Origin: Candidatus Methylophosphatis haderslevensis
GTDB lineage: Bacteria > Pseudomonadota > Gammaproteobacteria > Burkholderiales > Rhodocyclaceae
DNA: 64,000 bases
Direction of reading: 5' to 3'
NCBI GenBank assembly: GCA_016711925.1
Contig: JADJSA010000001.1
Span: forward strand, 868,001 to 932,000
A program made the translations under genes and the position numbers. The first letter of the stretch is position 1. Each line of letters starts with the position of its first letter. Below, one piece after another: positions 8,004-17,863 of this stretch. The notes beneath the pieces are model-generated. The model did no database searches, was not told where the DNA came from, and saw only the letters and a list, made by a program, of their open reading frames with translations.

Positions 8004-8851
8004 TCATTTGGGGTGGTCGAGAAAGACCGAATCAACCCTTCCCCATCGGAAATCCGAGAGCAGTTTTTGTAGTCGGCCTTCAGTTTGGGCAAGATTCACA
8101 TAGTGTCGGAACCGAGTTTTGAACCTGAGGTTAGGCACCCGTGGTTGATCCGGATCAATTTCCCACGGATGAAAATAGAACATTGCCGGTCGTTGATCGG
8201 TGTTGTTGACCCGCCGCAAGGCCCATCGAGACAAACCATAGGGCAATAGTCGAAAGTACCCTCCCCCTCCAGCCGGCCAGTTTCGATACCAGAAGTGCAC
8301 AGTAGAGATTGGAATTTCCAAGAGGCCGATGCAAGGACGGAACGGAAACCTCGGAGCATCGCGCCAGCCGTAATGATCGTGCTTTACGGGTACACACTTG
8401 AGCTGTACAGATAACCAGCCTTCTCGATCGATTCAAGAGCCCAAGGATTCCCCGCGCCAATTGAGAAACTGGGCGCCCGATAACCCTTCACCTGCTCGCC
8501 CGATATGTCCTCAAGGATCTTCTTGGCCAAGACAATATCTTCCAAGAATACTTCCGCAGTTTGGTCGCTGGCGCGCTGGTGAGAATAGCCATGGCTCGCA
8601 AGTTCGTGCCCGCAAGCCACGATTCTGCGGACGAGATCAGGATGGCGTTCTGCAATCCAGCCGAGCGTAAAGAAAGTAGCTTGCGCCCCGGACGAATCGA
8701 GGATTTTCAGGATGCGATCGACGTTGCTTTCTACCCGGCACTCCCGACTATCCCAATCATCCGGACGTATTGCGTGCGCCAACGCCGACACCTGGAAATA
8801 ATCTTCCACGTCTATCGTGAGAGCATTGACAATTAGAGAAGAATCGCGCAA
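8004..8851 (-). pseudogene. XrtA-associated polysaccharide deacetylase (DUF3473 type), one frameshift
   Basis: The first part (8851 to about 8386) encodes NALTIDVEDYFQVSALA, the start typical of PEP-CTERM-locus deacetylases (TIGR03006 type). NodB motifs TFFTLGWIAERHP and HELASHGYSH follow, then GYRAPSFSIG. At SSVYP the frame meets a TAA. Shifting by one base continues perfectly with KHDHYGWRDAPRFPF, WYRNWPAGGGGYFRLLPY and the DUF3473 C-terminal HPWEIDPDQPRVP..., ending at 8004. One base is therefore missing at about 8386, in CCG-TAAAG. Repaired length is about 282 residues, normal for the family. It would de-N-acetylate the polymer in the periplasm. The likely start is TTG 8851; no in-frame ATG precedes the conserved block. 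Confidence 0.85.
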
Positions 8852-9043
8852 AAGTGAGTCGGCGTGCGGACGAAAAGTAACAAACGTAAGCGCCTCAGAT
8901 CAGCGCAAAAAAATCGCAACCTTACCAGCAAACGAGGCCTAGCCCTTAAAATGGCTCGGAGATACCAAAGCACATTCTCGGTTACGTCAACTATCAGACT
9001 CGAGCATTTCGATCGGTCGAACCGACGCAGAGAAACTATCCGC

Positions 9044-10646
9044 TTAGAACTGATGACTTACGCCCCCGAAGATTGCGTTTTCGCGATAGTCATTTGCCGT
9101 CGGAACGCCACCGCCGTCAAACCGCACCAACCTGAACCCGATTGAGCCAGTGGTTGAAGGACTCAATTGCCTCGCTACCATCATTTCGATCCGGCGTGAA
9201 ATGATTTCAAGCGGATCGTTGCCTGCACCACGATTCCGCTGCCAGGATGCGAGAGCGGAGACAGAAGTTTGCGCGCTCAATCGATGGTTCAGGTTCACCG
9301 ATAGGCCAGTTTCGCTCACCTCTGCCGCAGCCAACGAATTGGCCGTTGCAGAGTCGTTCACAAGCGTCAAAGGCTGAGTATTTCTGTGATACGCGGAGAG
9401 CGTCCATGTGTTGCGAGCGCCGATCAATGCTGCGGACCCCTCGATTCGCCTTTCCAACTGCACCGCAGAGGTCAGAAAGCCGGCCTGCGGAATTGGTTCC
9501 TGAGAAATACCCGTACGATTGAGAAGCTGTCGAACTTGCTCGGCCCGTTGATGCGGGTCCGGATATTGCGCTAGAAGCAAATCAGAGAAGCGTTCAAAGA
9601 GAGAATTGACTGAGTTTCGCGTCAGTTGTTCCAAATTAGTCGTGTCTTCCTTGGTCGCAAGCAGGCTATAAGAAACACCCTGCGTTCGATGACGGAATGA
9701 ATAGCGATGCCCCCAACCGAAGAACCGTTTCCCATGTTCTGCAGATATTCTAGTTCGCCCTGTCGGAGCCCATTCCATGCCAACGCCACGCGTTGTAAAC
9801 GATCGATTCTCATCAGAGTAGTCGTTCCTCTCTGCCTCCCCGTACGAAGAACCAGAGTTCCGGATCAAAGTGATAGATCAGGGTTCCGCGAAAGAATTGC
9901 GCGTTCGCATCTTGGCCCGACCTAAAGTCGTACCGAGCATCGCGAAAATCCACAACCCAGCCGAAACTGGCAAAATCCGTGATGCTTGCAACATTTCCGG
10001 ACAGAACACGACTATCTCCCTGCACTCCGGCCTCTGCCTGAGTACGAGTCGATGACAATTGGTAACGCGCCTCGTAAGTCGCCAATCCTCCGGCAATTCC
10101 CTTGACATATGGGCTAACAGAAAAAAGCCTGGTTTCAGTTCGATTGCTCGTGTCGCTCACGTTTGACGAAGCCTGAGGCCCGAACGCAGACACAGTCTGC
10201 TGAGTAATCTGCGCATGCGCATCAACAAACAGAAAGCGTTCGATTGCCTCGAACACGCCCGATGCGTTCAGCAGGTTAAGAACATCATTGCGTCCTGAAT
10301 CACGCGCGTAAACCAGGGCTGTCGGCCGAAAATCGATATCCATCCGCGCCCGACTGCCGCGCCCCTGAATCGTCAAACTCGGCGAAATTTCCGTCACGAA
10401 GTCGCTTTGCGCTTGTGACGAGCGCACCAGGGCGACGTTATCGGTCCAAGTCTCCCTCACAGATACGGCCGATTGGATTCGCCAGTTCTCCGCATAGGAC
10501 GGCGAAACGATACTGACGCCCGATACCGCAACTCCCCAAACAATCCACTTCAAACACGCCCGCCGGACGGTCGGACGTCTGTCACGTGACCGATCCCGGC
10601 GCGCAACGATGCGCACAAGGAATCGCCCACCCGGGTTTCCTTGCAC
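9044..10646 (-). pseudogene. TIGR03016-type outer-membrane beta-barrel protein of the EPS locus, one frameshift
   Basis: The N-terminal half has a signal peptide ending at SPSYA, followed by beta-strand-rich sequence (VRETWTDNVAL, TEISPSLTIQGRGSRARMDIDFRP). This is typical of the PEP-CTERM-associated outer-membrane protein family. At about 9830, after ELWFFVRGGREE, the frame is lost. Reading one base over gives NDYSDENRSFTTRGVGMEWAPTGRTRISAEHGKRFFG and a barrel-like C-terminus ending in FGGVSHQF, with the terminal Phe of outer-membrane proteins. One extra G at about 9830 explains the break. The start is uncertain: GTG 10646, 1 bp after the kinase stop, is preferred; an upstream ATG inside the kinase gene and later GTG codons are possible. 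The repaired protein would have roughly 530 residues. Confidence 0.82.
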
Positions 10647-10647
10647 C

Positions 10648-11580
10648 TTAGCCCGCGGGCTCAGTACGACCATAGCCTGACTCGCCATACATTCCGTAGT
10701 AGCCACCACGCGCACCGTAGCGGTTCTTGTTGAGCAGAAGCAGTTTTACCGGACATGCCTCAATCAGCGCCAACGCCTGCTTCAGCGTTTCATGCTCAGT
10801 CTTTTCCGCCTCGACAACGACGACAATTTGACCCATGTGCGCTGCTAGCGCCGTAGCTTCATTGGTCAATAACAATGGCGGAGAATCGAAAACAATTATC
10901 CGATCCGGATACCTCCCCGCCATCTCTCGAACGAGTGCAGTCATTGACTCACTCGCCAAGAGTTCAGTGGCATGAGGATGTGACGATCCGCTGGGCAATA
11001 TCACCAATTTTTCAATAGTTGTTCTGAGAAGAACCTCGCTCAGATCAATTGATCGATCGACAAGGACATCGAGCAGCCCCCTTTTCTCCTCGATGCCAAG
11101 CGTATGCAAAATAGACGGCCTCGCTACATCAGCATCGACCAAGAGAACCGTTTTGTCGAGCTCCATTGCGATACTCATCGCAAGGCTCACGGAGCTCGAG
11201 GTCTTGCCTTCACCAGGAAGCGCACTCGTTACCATGATCAAGTTGCCATTTGCAATCGGAGAAGCGCTCTTGCCAGCGGCATTTCTGATCAGTGGCCGTT
11301 TGATAACACGGAACTCCTCGGAGACTTTGGATTTTGGATTGTCTGGGGAAACCAAGCCTTGGTCATTCAATCTCGCAAGATCGATCGAAACCTTCTGAGT
11401 CGCGACCGATCGGGGACGACCGTGTTCCATTCCGGCATTCGCAGCAGAGTTCGCGTGATCCACAACACCAACTTGAGTTCCCAAGGCCTCATTCTCTCGA
11501 TCCGTCCTGCGCTTGCCGGCCCCGACGGCGGTCCTTTTCAAGTCCTCGAGTCGTTTTGCAGCCTGTTCAATCACGCTCAT
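10648..11580 (-). CDS. epsG: BY-type tyrosine autokinase of the XrtA EPS locus (EpsG/CapB-like)
   Basis: Cytoplasmic bacterial tyrosine kinase of 310 residues that partners the Wzz-like EpsF to control EPS polymerisation and export. It has Walker A SALPGEGKT at about 119-127, Walker A' LLVDADVARP at about 147-155 and Walker B IIVFDSP at about 227-233. The C-terminus carries the autophosphorylation Tyr cluster (YGARGGYYGMYGESGYGR, about five Tyr). The protein lacks its own membrane domain, so the membrane activator is the separate EpsF encoded 12 bp upstream. Frame intact. It matches the TIGR03018-type kinase of exosortase loci. Confidence 0.92.
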   Translation of the reverse strand: MSVIEQAAKRLEDLKRTAVGAGKRRTDRENEALGTQVGVVDHANSAANAGMEHGRPRSVATQKVSIDLARLNDQGLVSPDNPKSKVSEEFRVIKRPLIRNAAGKSASPIANGNLIMVTSALPGEGKTSSSVSLAMSIAMELDKTVLLVDADVARPSILHTLGIEEKRGLLDVLVDRSIDLSEVLLRTTIEKLVILPSGSSHPHATELLASESMTALVREMAGRYPDRIIVFDSPPLLLTNEATALAAHMGQIVVVVEAEKTEHETLKQALALIEACPVKLLLLNKNRYGARGGYYGMYGESGYGRTEPAG

Positions 11581-11592
11581 GCCCGTCGCCCC

Positions 11593-13139
11593 TCACACGC
11601 TTCTGGCCGAGGTCAGAATCAACAGGGCCATTCCGGCCACATATGCGGCTATCAGACTTGCTACCCCCGTGAGAAAGCCCAGGAACTTGAACCGATATCC
11701 TCTCGTACTTGCAGCGCTGCCCCGATATGAGACTCCACCCAAAACGGGTAAGCCAGTCACTTCACGCAAGACCCGGCCGTCGAAAAAGACGGGCGACATC
11801 TTGTTCGCCCAAAAGCTTGCAAGGGCGCCTGCGCTTAGAGATGCAAGAAGAACCAACGGCAATAGGAACCTTCGGTTCGGCGCAACTGGGGTATTCGATA
11901 CCCGCGGTGGCTCGACCAGCCGAAATTCTGCAACGCCGTCGGCTACGCCCATTTCGTTTGAAATTTGCGCAGACTCTCGCCGTGCAACCAGTGATTCGTA
12001 ATTCTTCTTGTTTATATCGTAGTCACGATTCAACTTCGCCAACTCAGCCTGGATTTCAGGCATGACCCGCGCAGAGTCCTTCAGCTGTCTGTAGCGCATA
12101 TCGAACTCCGCTACACGAGTCTGCATCGTCGCGACATTCGCGTCTGCACGAGCCAGTGAAACCTTCAGTTCCTGATAAACAGGGTTCGCATTCTCCGATG
12201 TAACTGTTCTCCCGACCGGAGTACGCTGCTGAGCGAGCAAATCCAGGCGTCGTTGCTCCTCAAGTTGCGCAAGAACACGCTTTGCCCCAACCACGTCGGG
12301 GTGCTGCTCTGTGTAGCGTTGCATCAACGTATCCAGATTTCGCTTCAACGCATCAATGCGTGCGTCGATCTCCGGGACAACACTGCCTGGGCTGGACAGT
12401 ACCGCATCTTCACCAGTCAATTGCCGCTTAAGCGAGTCACGCGCATTTTCCGCTTCACGCAACTGAAGCCGCGCCTCACTCAATCGATTGCTCGCATCAT
12501 TGATGCTGCCAGTAAGGTCCCGCCCGACCTCCGGCAATCCGACGTAGCGCAATCGAAATTCCTTTAGCTTGTTCTCGGCCGCCTCCAACCTCTTCTCATA
12601 CGTCTTGATCTGCTCTTCGATAAACGCCTTCGCATCCACCGAGTCTTGCCGAGTCTGACCCCGACTCGACTCCACGAAAATCTTGGAGAGGGATTCGATC
12701 ACTCGTTTGGCTTTTGCCGGATCTTTGTCCCGGAACGGAGCGTATAGATATTCTCTTTGTTGTCACGACCGGCACCAACAATCTGAAGCCGACCGATCAA
12801 ATCATCAACCAAGGCCTCCTTGGACGTCCCTTCGTTACCCAATCCAGTCATTTCAATCAGCTTTGAAACATTCGGACGGCTAATGAGCGTCCGGCTCAAC
12901 ATCGTCACCTGCTGATCCACGTTAGGCTCGACGGTCAGTCCCTGCAAAAGGGGCTTGAGCACGGACTGCGTGTCGACATAGACTCGCGCGAGTGCCTCGT
13001 AGCGATCGGGAATGCGCCACAAAACCACGCCTCCCAGTACGCCGACCAACCAGGCCACACCCAATCCGGCCCAGCGTCGACGCCACATTCCACGAAGCTC
13101 GGAGACTACTTGGCGAAGGACATCATCCATACTCAGCAA
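11593..13139 (-). pseudogene. epsF: EpsF/Wzz-type chain-length determinant protein, one frameshift
   Basis: The N-terminal piece (13139 to about 12733) has MDDVLRQVVSELRGMWRRRW, a first membrane helix (GLGVAWLVGVLGGVVLW) and the Wzz periplasmic start (PDRYEALARVYVDTQSVLKPLLQGL). After IYTLR the frame breaks. Dropping to the neighbouring frame gives RDKDPAKAKRVIESLSKIFVESS, continuing through a long coiled-coil region and a second membrane helix near the C-terminus (11593). One base is missing at about 12733. Repaired length is about 515 residues, normal for the XrtA-locus family (TIGR03017 type). It acts as co-polymerase in the inner membrane and as activator of the adjacent kinase. Confidence 0.86.
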
Positions 13140-13228
13140 CCACCCATTTCGGAAAGATCAGTATTTCAGCCTGCCTTGCGCCTTAACGCTCTTGACATGG
13201 TCCGATTCAGAAATCGACAATGCAAATC

Positions 13229-13870
13229 CTAAAACCAGCTCTGGGGAATCACGACCACATCGCCAGGCCGCATCTCCACATTTGCGGACATATCACCGCG
13301 CTTTACAAGATCCTTGAGTCGAACCGAGTATTGCTTGTTTGCCTCCGCCGTACGAAGAATCGTGGCCGCATTGCCGTCCGCAAACTCGGTCAATCCACCT
13401 ACCGCAATCATGACGTCCAGCAATGTCATCTTGTGCTTGTAAGGCAATGTTTGCGGCCTCGTCGCCTCGCCGACAACCCGGACCTGCTCGCTCGACGAAC
13501 CGACGATATTGGTGACGATCACCGTAACGACTGGGTCACGAATGTATTTTGCCAGTTCCTGCTCGATATCCCGAGACAGTGTCTTTGGGTCTTTGCCCAT
13601 GGCGACCAGGTCCTGAACCAGAGGGGTACTGATCTTGCCATCTGGCCGAACTGGCACCGACATGGAAAGCTCGGGATTGCGCCAGACGGTGATATTTATG
13701 GTGTCACCCGGACCAATAACATAGCTATAGTCGGTTGATGCGGCTGAAGCAGCAGGCGCCGGCGCGTACTTTCCCGCTGTCGTGCAACCACCTAGAACCA
13801 CGCCCACCAGGAATAGCAGCAAAGGCAGAACAAACTTGGAAGCCAAACTGTGCCCAATTCTAGAATTCAT
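13229..13870 (-). CDS. epsE: Polysaccharide export lipoprotein, EpsE/Wza-like
   Basis: Outer-membrane polysaccharide export lipoprotein of 213 residues. ATG 13870 starts a signal sequence with lipobox LGGC (lipidated Cys29). The Poly_export domain follows (SYVIGPGDTINITVWRNPELS...VRPDGKISTPLVQDLVAMGKDPKTLSRDIEQ), then one SLBB-type domain (VRVVGEATRPQTLPYKHKMTLLDVMIAVGGLTEFADGN). It ends in DVVVIPQSWF. Longer upstream frames run into non-coding DNA and would bury the signal peptide, so they are rejected. It is the first gene of the minus-strand core operon, so the promoter must lie in 13871-14255. Confidence 0.93.
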   Translation of the reverse strand: MNSRIGHSLASKFVLPLLLFLVGVVLGGCTTAGKYAPAPAASAASTDYSYVIGPGDTINITVWRNPELSMSVPVRPDGKISTPLVQDLVAMGKDPKTLSRDIEQELAKYIRDPVVTVIVTNIVGSSSEQVRVVGEATRPQTLPYKHKMTLLDVMIAVGGLTEFADGNAATILRTAEANKQYSVRLKDLVKRGDMSANVEMRPGDVVVIPQSWF

Positions 13871-14255
13871 CAGTTTTCCCCTCAGCCGGTTAGACTTAAC
13901 AGCACAATTGCCACCTATTATAAGGCTAGCACATGTCAGTTGAGTGTTCAGAAAGCACTTCTGGCGGTACTCCAAGGCGCCCTTGCGAATCGAGTCACCG
14001 CGTGGGGCCGTCAAAGGCGATCTGTCTGCGCGTTGCCGCACAAAAAAGTGGGAGACCACAAGAGATTCCCGAGATTCCCCTGCAAAGGCTTGCGCCATAC
14101 CTATAGCTTCGACTAGGGAAACGTCCCAAGGACCCGGCCGGACTCTTGTCTCAAAAGCTAAGCAATCTCGTCGTTCGGCCACAGTTTGAATCGACTGCAA
14201 ACAAAAGCACGGTCAAAGTGCACATTCGCCTGATACTGTCTGATTTTGGCCAAGG
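13871..14255. other. Divergent intergenic region with the core-operon promoter(s)
   Basis: About 385 bp between the divergently transcribed epsE and a GT2. No gene seen. A sequence on the minus strand (TGGCGC then TTTGC, 14097-14080 area) resembles a sigma-54 site, but the GG-GC spacing is 11 instead of 10, so it is not called. No clear sigma-70 promoter was identified. Confidence 0.4.
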
Positions 14256-15317
14256 ATGATTCGTTTGTCGCACGATCGAACCCCACCCCCATTGGTCAGC
14301 GTTGTAATCGCTAGCTACAACGCGGGACACACTCTTACCGCCGCGCTGGAAAGCGTCCTTGCGCAGTCTCATACGAACCTCGAAGTCATCGTCGTCGACG
14401 ATGGCTCGACCGACGATACCTCCGCGTTGCTGGCGAGGCAGTTTCCTCACGTAAGCTACATTCGCAAAACCAACGGGGGCCTACCTACCGCACGCAATTG
14501 CGGGTGCCTCGCTGCCAAAGGCGAATTCGTTGCACTGATGGACGCCGACGATATTTGTCACCCCGATCGAATCAGTGTTCAACTGGCTTTCATGCTCGCC
14601 CGGCCGGACATGCTCCTTTGTAGTTCCGAATTCAGCGCGTTCAAAGCCGACGGCCCAATCGGTGAAGCCTACGCGGAAGACTACTACTCCCAAATTGCCG
14701 AAAATCCCGGAGGAATCAAGGCCCTCTTCGAAGAGCACGCAATTCTCGACCTACGGACTGCCGGAATCGCGCTTCATTCAGCAGACAACCAGTTACCCGT
14801 GTATGTCGGCAGTTGCTATAAGTCTTTGGCTCAAGGCAACTTCATTCACCCACCAACCGTTCTATTCCGTCGCGAGGTGTTGGAGCAATGCGGTCGATTC
14901 GACGAGTCGATTCGCAACATGTGTGACTGGGACTGGTTGGTCCGCGTTGCCCGTTGTGGCAAGTTTGGCTACGTTGACTACCCCTTGCTCAACTATCGGC
15001 TATCGGAAAGTCAGTTGTCGGGCACGGGAAACAGCCTGCAGGCAAGTCTGGATATTCTTTCGATACGCGAAAATATTGCTCGTAACGCCCCAGAATTGCG
15101 CGCGCGATGTGGTGATGTCCTCCAACTCGCTATTGGAATGTCTGCCCTAGCCGCCGCCGACATATGGATCGATGCGGATAAGGCGACCTCGCTGCAACTC
15201 CTAGCCAAAGCGCTTCGCAACAGCGCTTTTGGGGTCACTTGGTGCAAGGTTCTCGCGAAACTCTTGTTGCCAAGAATGGTTCTGTCTCGCTTACGCGTCG
15301 TTCGCCGAAGGAACTAA
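14256..15317 (+). CDS. Family 2 glycosyltransferase
   Basis: Cytoplasmic inverting GT-A transferase of 353 residues. The N-terminus has SVVIASYNAGHTLTAALESVLAQ and VVDDGSTDDT (nucleotide binding); the metal-binding MDADD is at about residues 94-98. The acceptor-side region DWDWLVRVA fits the ED/QxxRW position of the family. It has no membrane helices apart from a weakly hydrophobic C-terminus. Divergent from epsE and followed by a 9-bp-stem terminator, so it appears to be a single-gene unit. The transferred sugar cannot be predicted. Confidence 0.88.
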   Translation: MIRLSHDRTPPPLVSVVIASYNAGHTLTAALESVLAQSHTNLEVIVVDDGSTDDTSALLARQFPHVSYIRKTNGGLPTARNCGCLAAKGEFVALMDADDICHPDRISVQLAFMLARPDMLLCSSEFSAFKADGPIGEAYAEDYYSQIAENPGGIKALFEEHAILDLRTAGIALHSADNQLPVYVGSCYKSLAQGNFIHPPTVLFRREVLEQCGRFDESIRNMCDWDWLVRVARCGKFGYVDYPLLNYRLSESQLSGTGNSLQASLDILSIRENIARNAPELRARCGDVLQLAIGMSALAAADIWIDADKATSLQLLAKALRNSAFGVTWCKVLAKLLLPRMVLSRLRVVRRRN

Positions 15318-15345
15318 GCCGTTCAGAATTTGCGTAAAGCCAGAT

Positions 15346-15366
15346 GCCACCGGCAGAGCCGGTGGC
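15346..15366 (+). terminator. Stem-loop terminator after the GT2 gene
   Basis: Perfect 9-bp stem GCCACCGGC-AGA-GCCGGTGGC with a 3-nt loop, starting 28 bp after the GT2 stop and followed by TTGAG. The U-tract is short, so efficiency is uncertain. IS66 copy A is inserted 23 bp downstream, beyond the terminator. Confidence 0.6.
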
Positions 15367-15436
15367 TTGAGATTGTGAGCGCCTCAAATGTAAGCGTCCA
15401 CCCCCACCACCTGTACTGATCGGGTGAGCTCGTGCG

Positions 15437-15769
15437 ATGTTGTCGCCTGTTTTTGAGGCGCGACAAATGGCGAAGCGACACGGACCGGCTTACTGGCGAG
15501 AGCACATTCAAAACTGGGTTCGAAGCGATCTGACGCAGCGCGAATACTGCGCGAGCAATGGATTGAGCGAGCGAGCGTTCCATCGCTGGCGCAGTCGGGA
15601 GAAGCAGACCATCGCGGCGGCAAAGTCATCGCTGACCCTGGTGCCGGTGAGCGTGGGCAAGGCGGAAACGGGTAGCGTCGTGCGCCTGCGCAGTCCGGAT
15701 GGTTGGGAAATTGAGTTGCCGGGTAGCAGTGTCCCGTTGCTGGTCGAGTTCTTGAAACAACTGTCATGA
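15437..15769 (+). CDS. tnpA: IS66 TnpA (IS66 Orf1, HTH accessory protein)
   Basis: Small DNA-binding protein of 110 residues with the helix-turn-helix segment LTQREYCASNGLSERAFHRWRSREK. An alternative start is the internal ATG at 15467 (MAKRHGPAYW). Its stop overlaps the tnpB start by 4 bp (ATGA), indicating translational coupling. Required for IS66 transposition in studied elements. Confidence 0.9.
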   Translation: MLSPVFEARQMAKRHGPAYWREHIQNWVRSDLTQREYCASNGLSERAFHRWRSREKQTIAAAKSSLTLVPVSVGKAETGSVVRLRSPDGWEIELPGSSVPLLVEFLKQLS

Positions 15770-16107
15770 TCCCGAGCCCGCACCAGGTCTGGCTGGTTGT
15801 CGAACCGATTGACATGCGCGCCGGCATCGACGGACTGTCGCAGCGCATACAGAACACGCTGGGACGCTCGCCCTGCGATGGCAGTGCCTATGCCTTTCGC
15901 AACCGGCGTCTGAATCGGCTCAAGCTTCTGGTGTGGGATGGCACCGGCGTGTGGCTGTGTCATCGGCGCCTGCATCGGGGGCACTTCATCTGGCCGCGTG
16001 CCGACACCGCGGTCTTTACCCTCAGCGCTGCGCAGTGGCAATGGCTCGTCAGCGGGGTCGATTGGCAGCGACTCGAAGCGCCAGCGCCGGCGCACTGGCG
16101 GGTCTGA
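15766..16107 (+). CDS. tnpB: IS66 TnpB (IS66 Orf2-like)
   Basis: Protein of 113 residues with the canonical Orf2 start (VWLVVEPIDMRAGIDGLSQ) and the segment LKLLVWDGTGVWLCHRRLHRGHFIWP. Intact frame, coupled to tnpA. Its role in transposition is accessory and poorly defined in the family. Confidence 0.9.
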   Translation: MIPSPHQVWLVVEPIDMRAGIDGLSQRIQNTLGRSPCDGSAYAFRNRRLNRLKLLVWDGTGVWLCHRRLHRGHFIWPRADTAVFTLSAAQWQWLVSGVDWQRLEAPAPAHWRV

Positions 16108-16204
16108 ACCGGGCCACGAAGACCTGCAAGAAGAATCTCGGCAAATATCGCTGAAAGGCCCTGTGCATGCGGCTCTTCGGCCTGTTGCAGAGTATAATAT
16201 CGGC

Positions 16205-17828
16205 ATGAATTTGGACGCTGAACTGGCCCGCCTGAATGCCACGCCCGCACTGCCGGATTGGGTACTCGGCACCGTTCAGAAGCTCATCGACCAGGCACAA
16301 GAAGAAGAAGCCGAAGCGCTTCGGCTGAGCGAACAAATCACCCGCCGCGACAGCGAGCTTCACGCCGCCAGGATCAAGATCCAGGCCCTCACGCTGGAGC
16401 TCGCGCACCTGCGCCGGATGCGCTTTGGCGCGCGCAGCGAAGCCTTCTCGGCCGAAGCAGGCGATCTGTTCCAGGAGACGCTGGCCAGCGATATCGCCGC
16501 CGCCCAGGCCGAACTGGCCAGGAAACAGGCCGAGGCCGCAGCGACCAGCGAGCCGCAGGTGCCCCGCACGCCTCGCCTGCGCGCCGGTCGTCAGCCGCTG
16601 CCAGATCATCTGCCGCGCATCGAGCACCGGCATGAACCGATCTCCTGCACCTGTGGGCAGTGCGGTACGGCGCTGGTCAAGATCGGCGAGGACATCAGCG
16701 AACAGTTGGACGTCGAGCCGGCCCGTTTCTTCGTGCATCGGCACATCCGCCCGCAGTACGCCTGCCGTGCATGCGAGACGGTGTCAGCCGCACCGATTGC
16801 GCCGGCCGTGATCGACGCGGGCATGGCGGCCACGGGGCTGCTGAGCTGGGTGGCCATCAGCAAGTTTCTCGATCACCTGCCGCTGTACCGGCTGGAGCAG
16901 ATTGCGGCCCGCGATGGAGTCAGCCTCTCGCGTACCACGATGGCCGAATGGGTGGGACGCATCGGCGTGGCCCTGCAGCCGCTGGTCGATCGGCTGGTCG
17001 CGCACCTGCTGGAGCGGCGCGTGCTGCATGCCGATGAAACACCGGTCAAGCAACTGGACCCGGGTCGAGGCAAGACCAAGCGCGCCTATCTGTGGGCGTA
17101 CCGGAGCAACGTGCTGGAGACGGGTCCGCCGATCGTGGTGTTCGATTACCAACCCAGTCGCGCCGGCGCCCATGCCCAAGCGTTTCTCTCGGGCTGGCAA
17201 GGCCATCTGATGGTCGATGACTATGGGGGCTACAAGGCGCTGTTTGCCACAGGCATCATTGAGCTTGGATGTCTTGCACACGCGAGGCGCAAGTACTTCG
17301 AACTCAATGCCGCGCAGCCCAATGCGATTGCCCAGCAGGCGCTGGAGAGAATCGGCGCGCTGTACGCCATTGAAGCCGAGGGGCGCGATTTGACGATCGC
17401 GGCACGCGCTCACCTGCGGCAAACTCAAGCCCAGCCCCGGCTTGCAGCCTTGCGCGAGTGGCTGATCAACACGCGCCTGAGCGTTGCCGAGGGTAGCGCT
17501 ACGGCCAAAGCCATCGATTACAGCTTGAAGCGCTGGCCGGCCTTGTCCCGCTACGCTACCGCAGGCGACCTGCCGATCGATAACAACCCGATCGAGAATG
17601 ACATCCGCCCGGTGGCCGTAGGGAAGAAAAATTGGTTGTTCGTCGGTTCGGAGCGCGGGCCAACGCGCCGCGGCGATTCAAAGCTTACTGGGCACCGCAA
17701 AGCTCAATGGCCTCGATCCAGCAGCGTGGCTGCGCGACACGCTGGAACAACTGCCCACCTGCCTCCACAGCCAGATCGATTCTCTCTTGCCCCTGCGCAC
17801 CGACACTTTGCACCAAACTGCTCAATGA
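16205..17828 (+). pseudogene. tnpC: IS66 TnpC DDE transposase, C-terminally frameshifted
   Basis: Transposase starting at ATG 16205 (MNLDAELARLNA). It has an N-terminal leucine-rich coiled coil, a zinc-finger-like CTCGQCG...CRAC region, and the DDE catalytic residues in ADETPVKQL, VDDYGGYKAL and NNPIENDIRP. At about 17657 the sequence GAGCGCGGGCC lacks two bases present in the other copies (GAGCGCGCGGGCC). The last about 60 residues are therefore read out of frame, and the normal stop (TGA 17826-17828) is missed. The catalytic triad precedes the break, but the C-terminus would be abnormal. Confidence 0.85.
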
Positions 17829-17863
17829 GCATACGTGGGCGGGCTACACGCTTACCCTCAAAT

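Larger units (their letters stand above)
15390..17855 (+). mobile_element. IS66-family insertion sequence, copy A
   Basis: Complete 2466-bp element. The ends are inverted: left GTAAGCGTCCACC..., right ...CACGCTTAC (reverse complement GTAAGCGTG). It is flanked by an exact 8-bp target duplication CCTCAAAT (15382-15389 and 17856-17863), the length expected for IS66. It has the three-gene tnpA-tnpB-tnpC layout. Three more IS66 elements lie at 45739-53077. tnpC has a 2-bp loss relative to the other copies. Confidence 0.95.

Noticed and set aside
8380..8390. Programmed ribosomal frameshift in the deacetylase, EpsF, OpgC and GT genes
   Set aside because: No phased slippery heptamer at these sites, and homologues are single-frame; sequencing error or decay is simpler.
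14080..14097. Sigma-54-like site upstream of epsE (minus strand)
   Set aside because: The GG-GC spacing is 11 nt instead of 10 and the -24 block is TGGCGC rather than TGGCAC.
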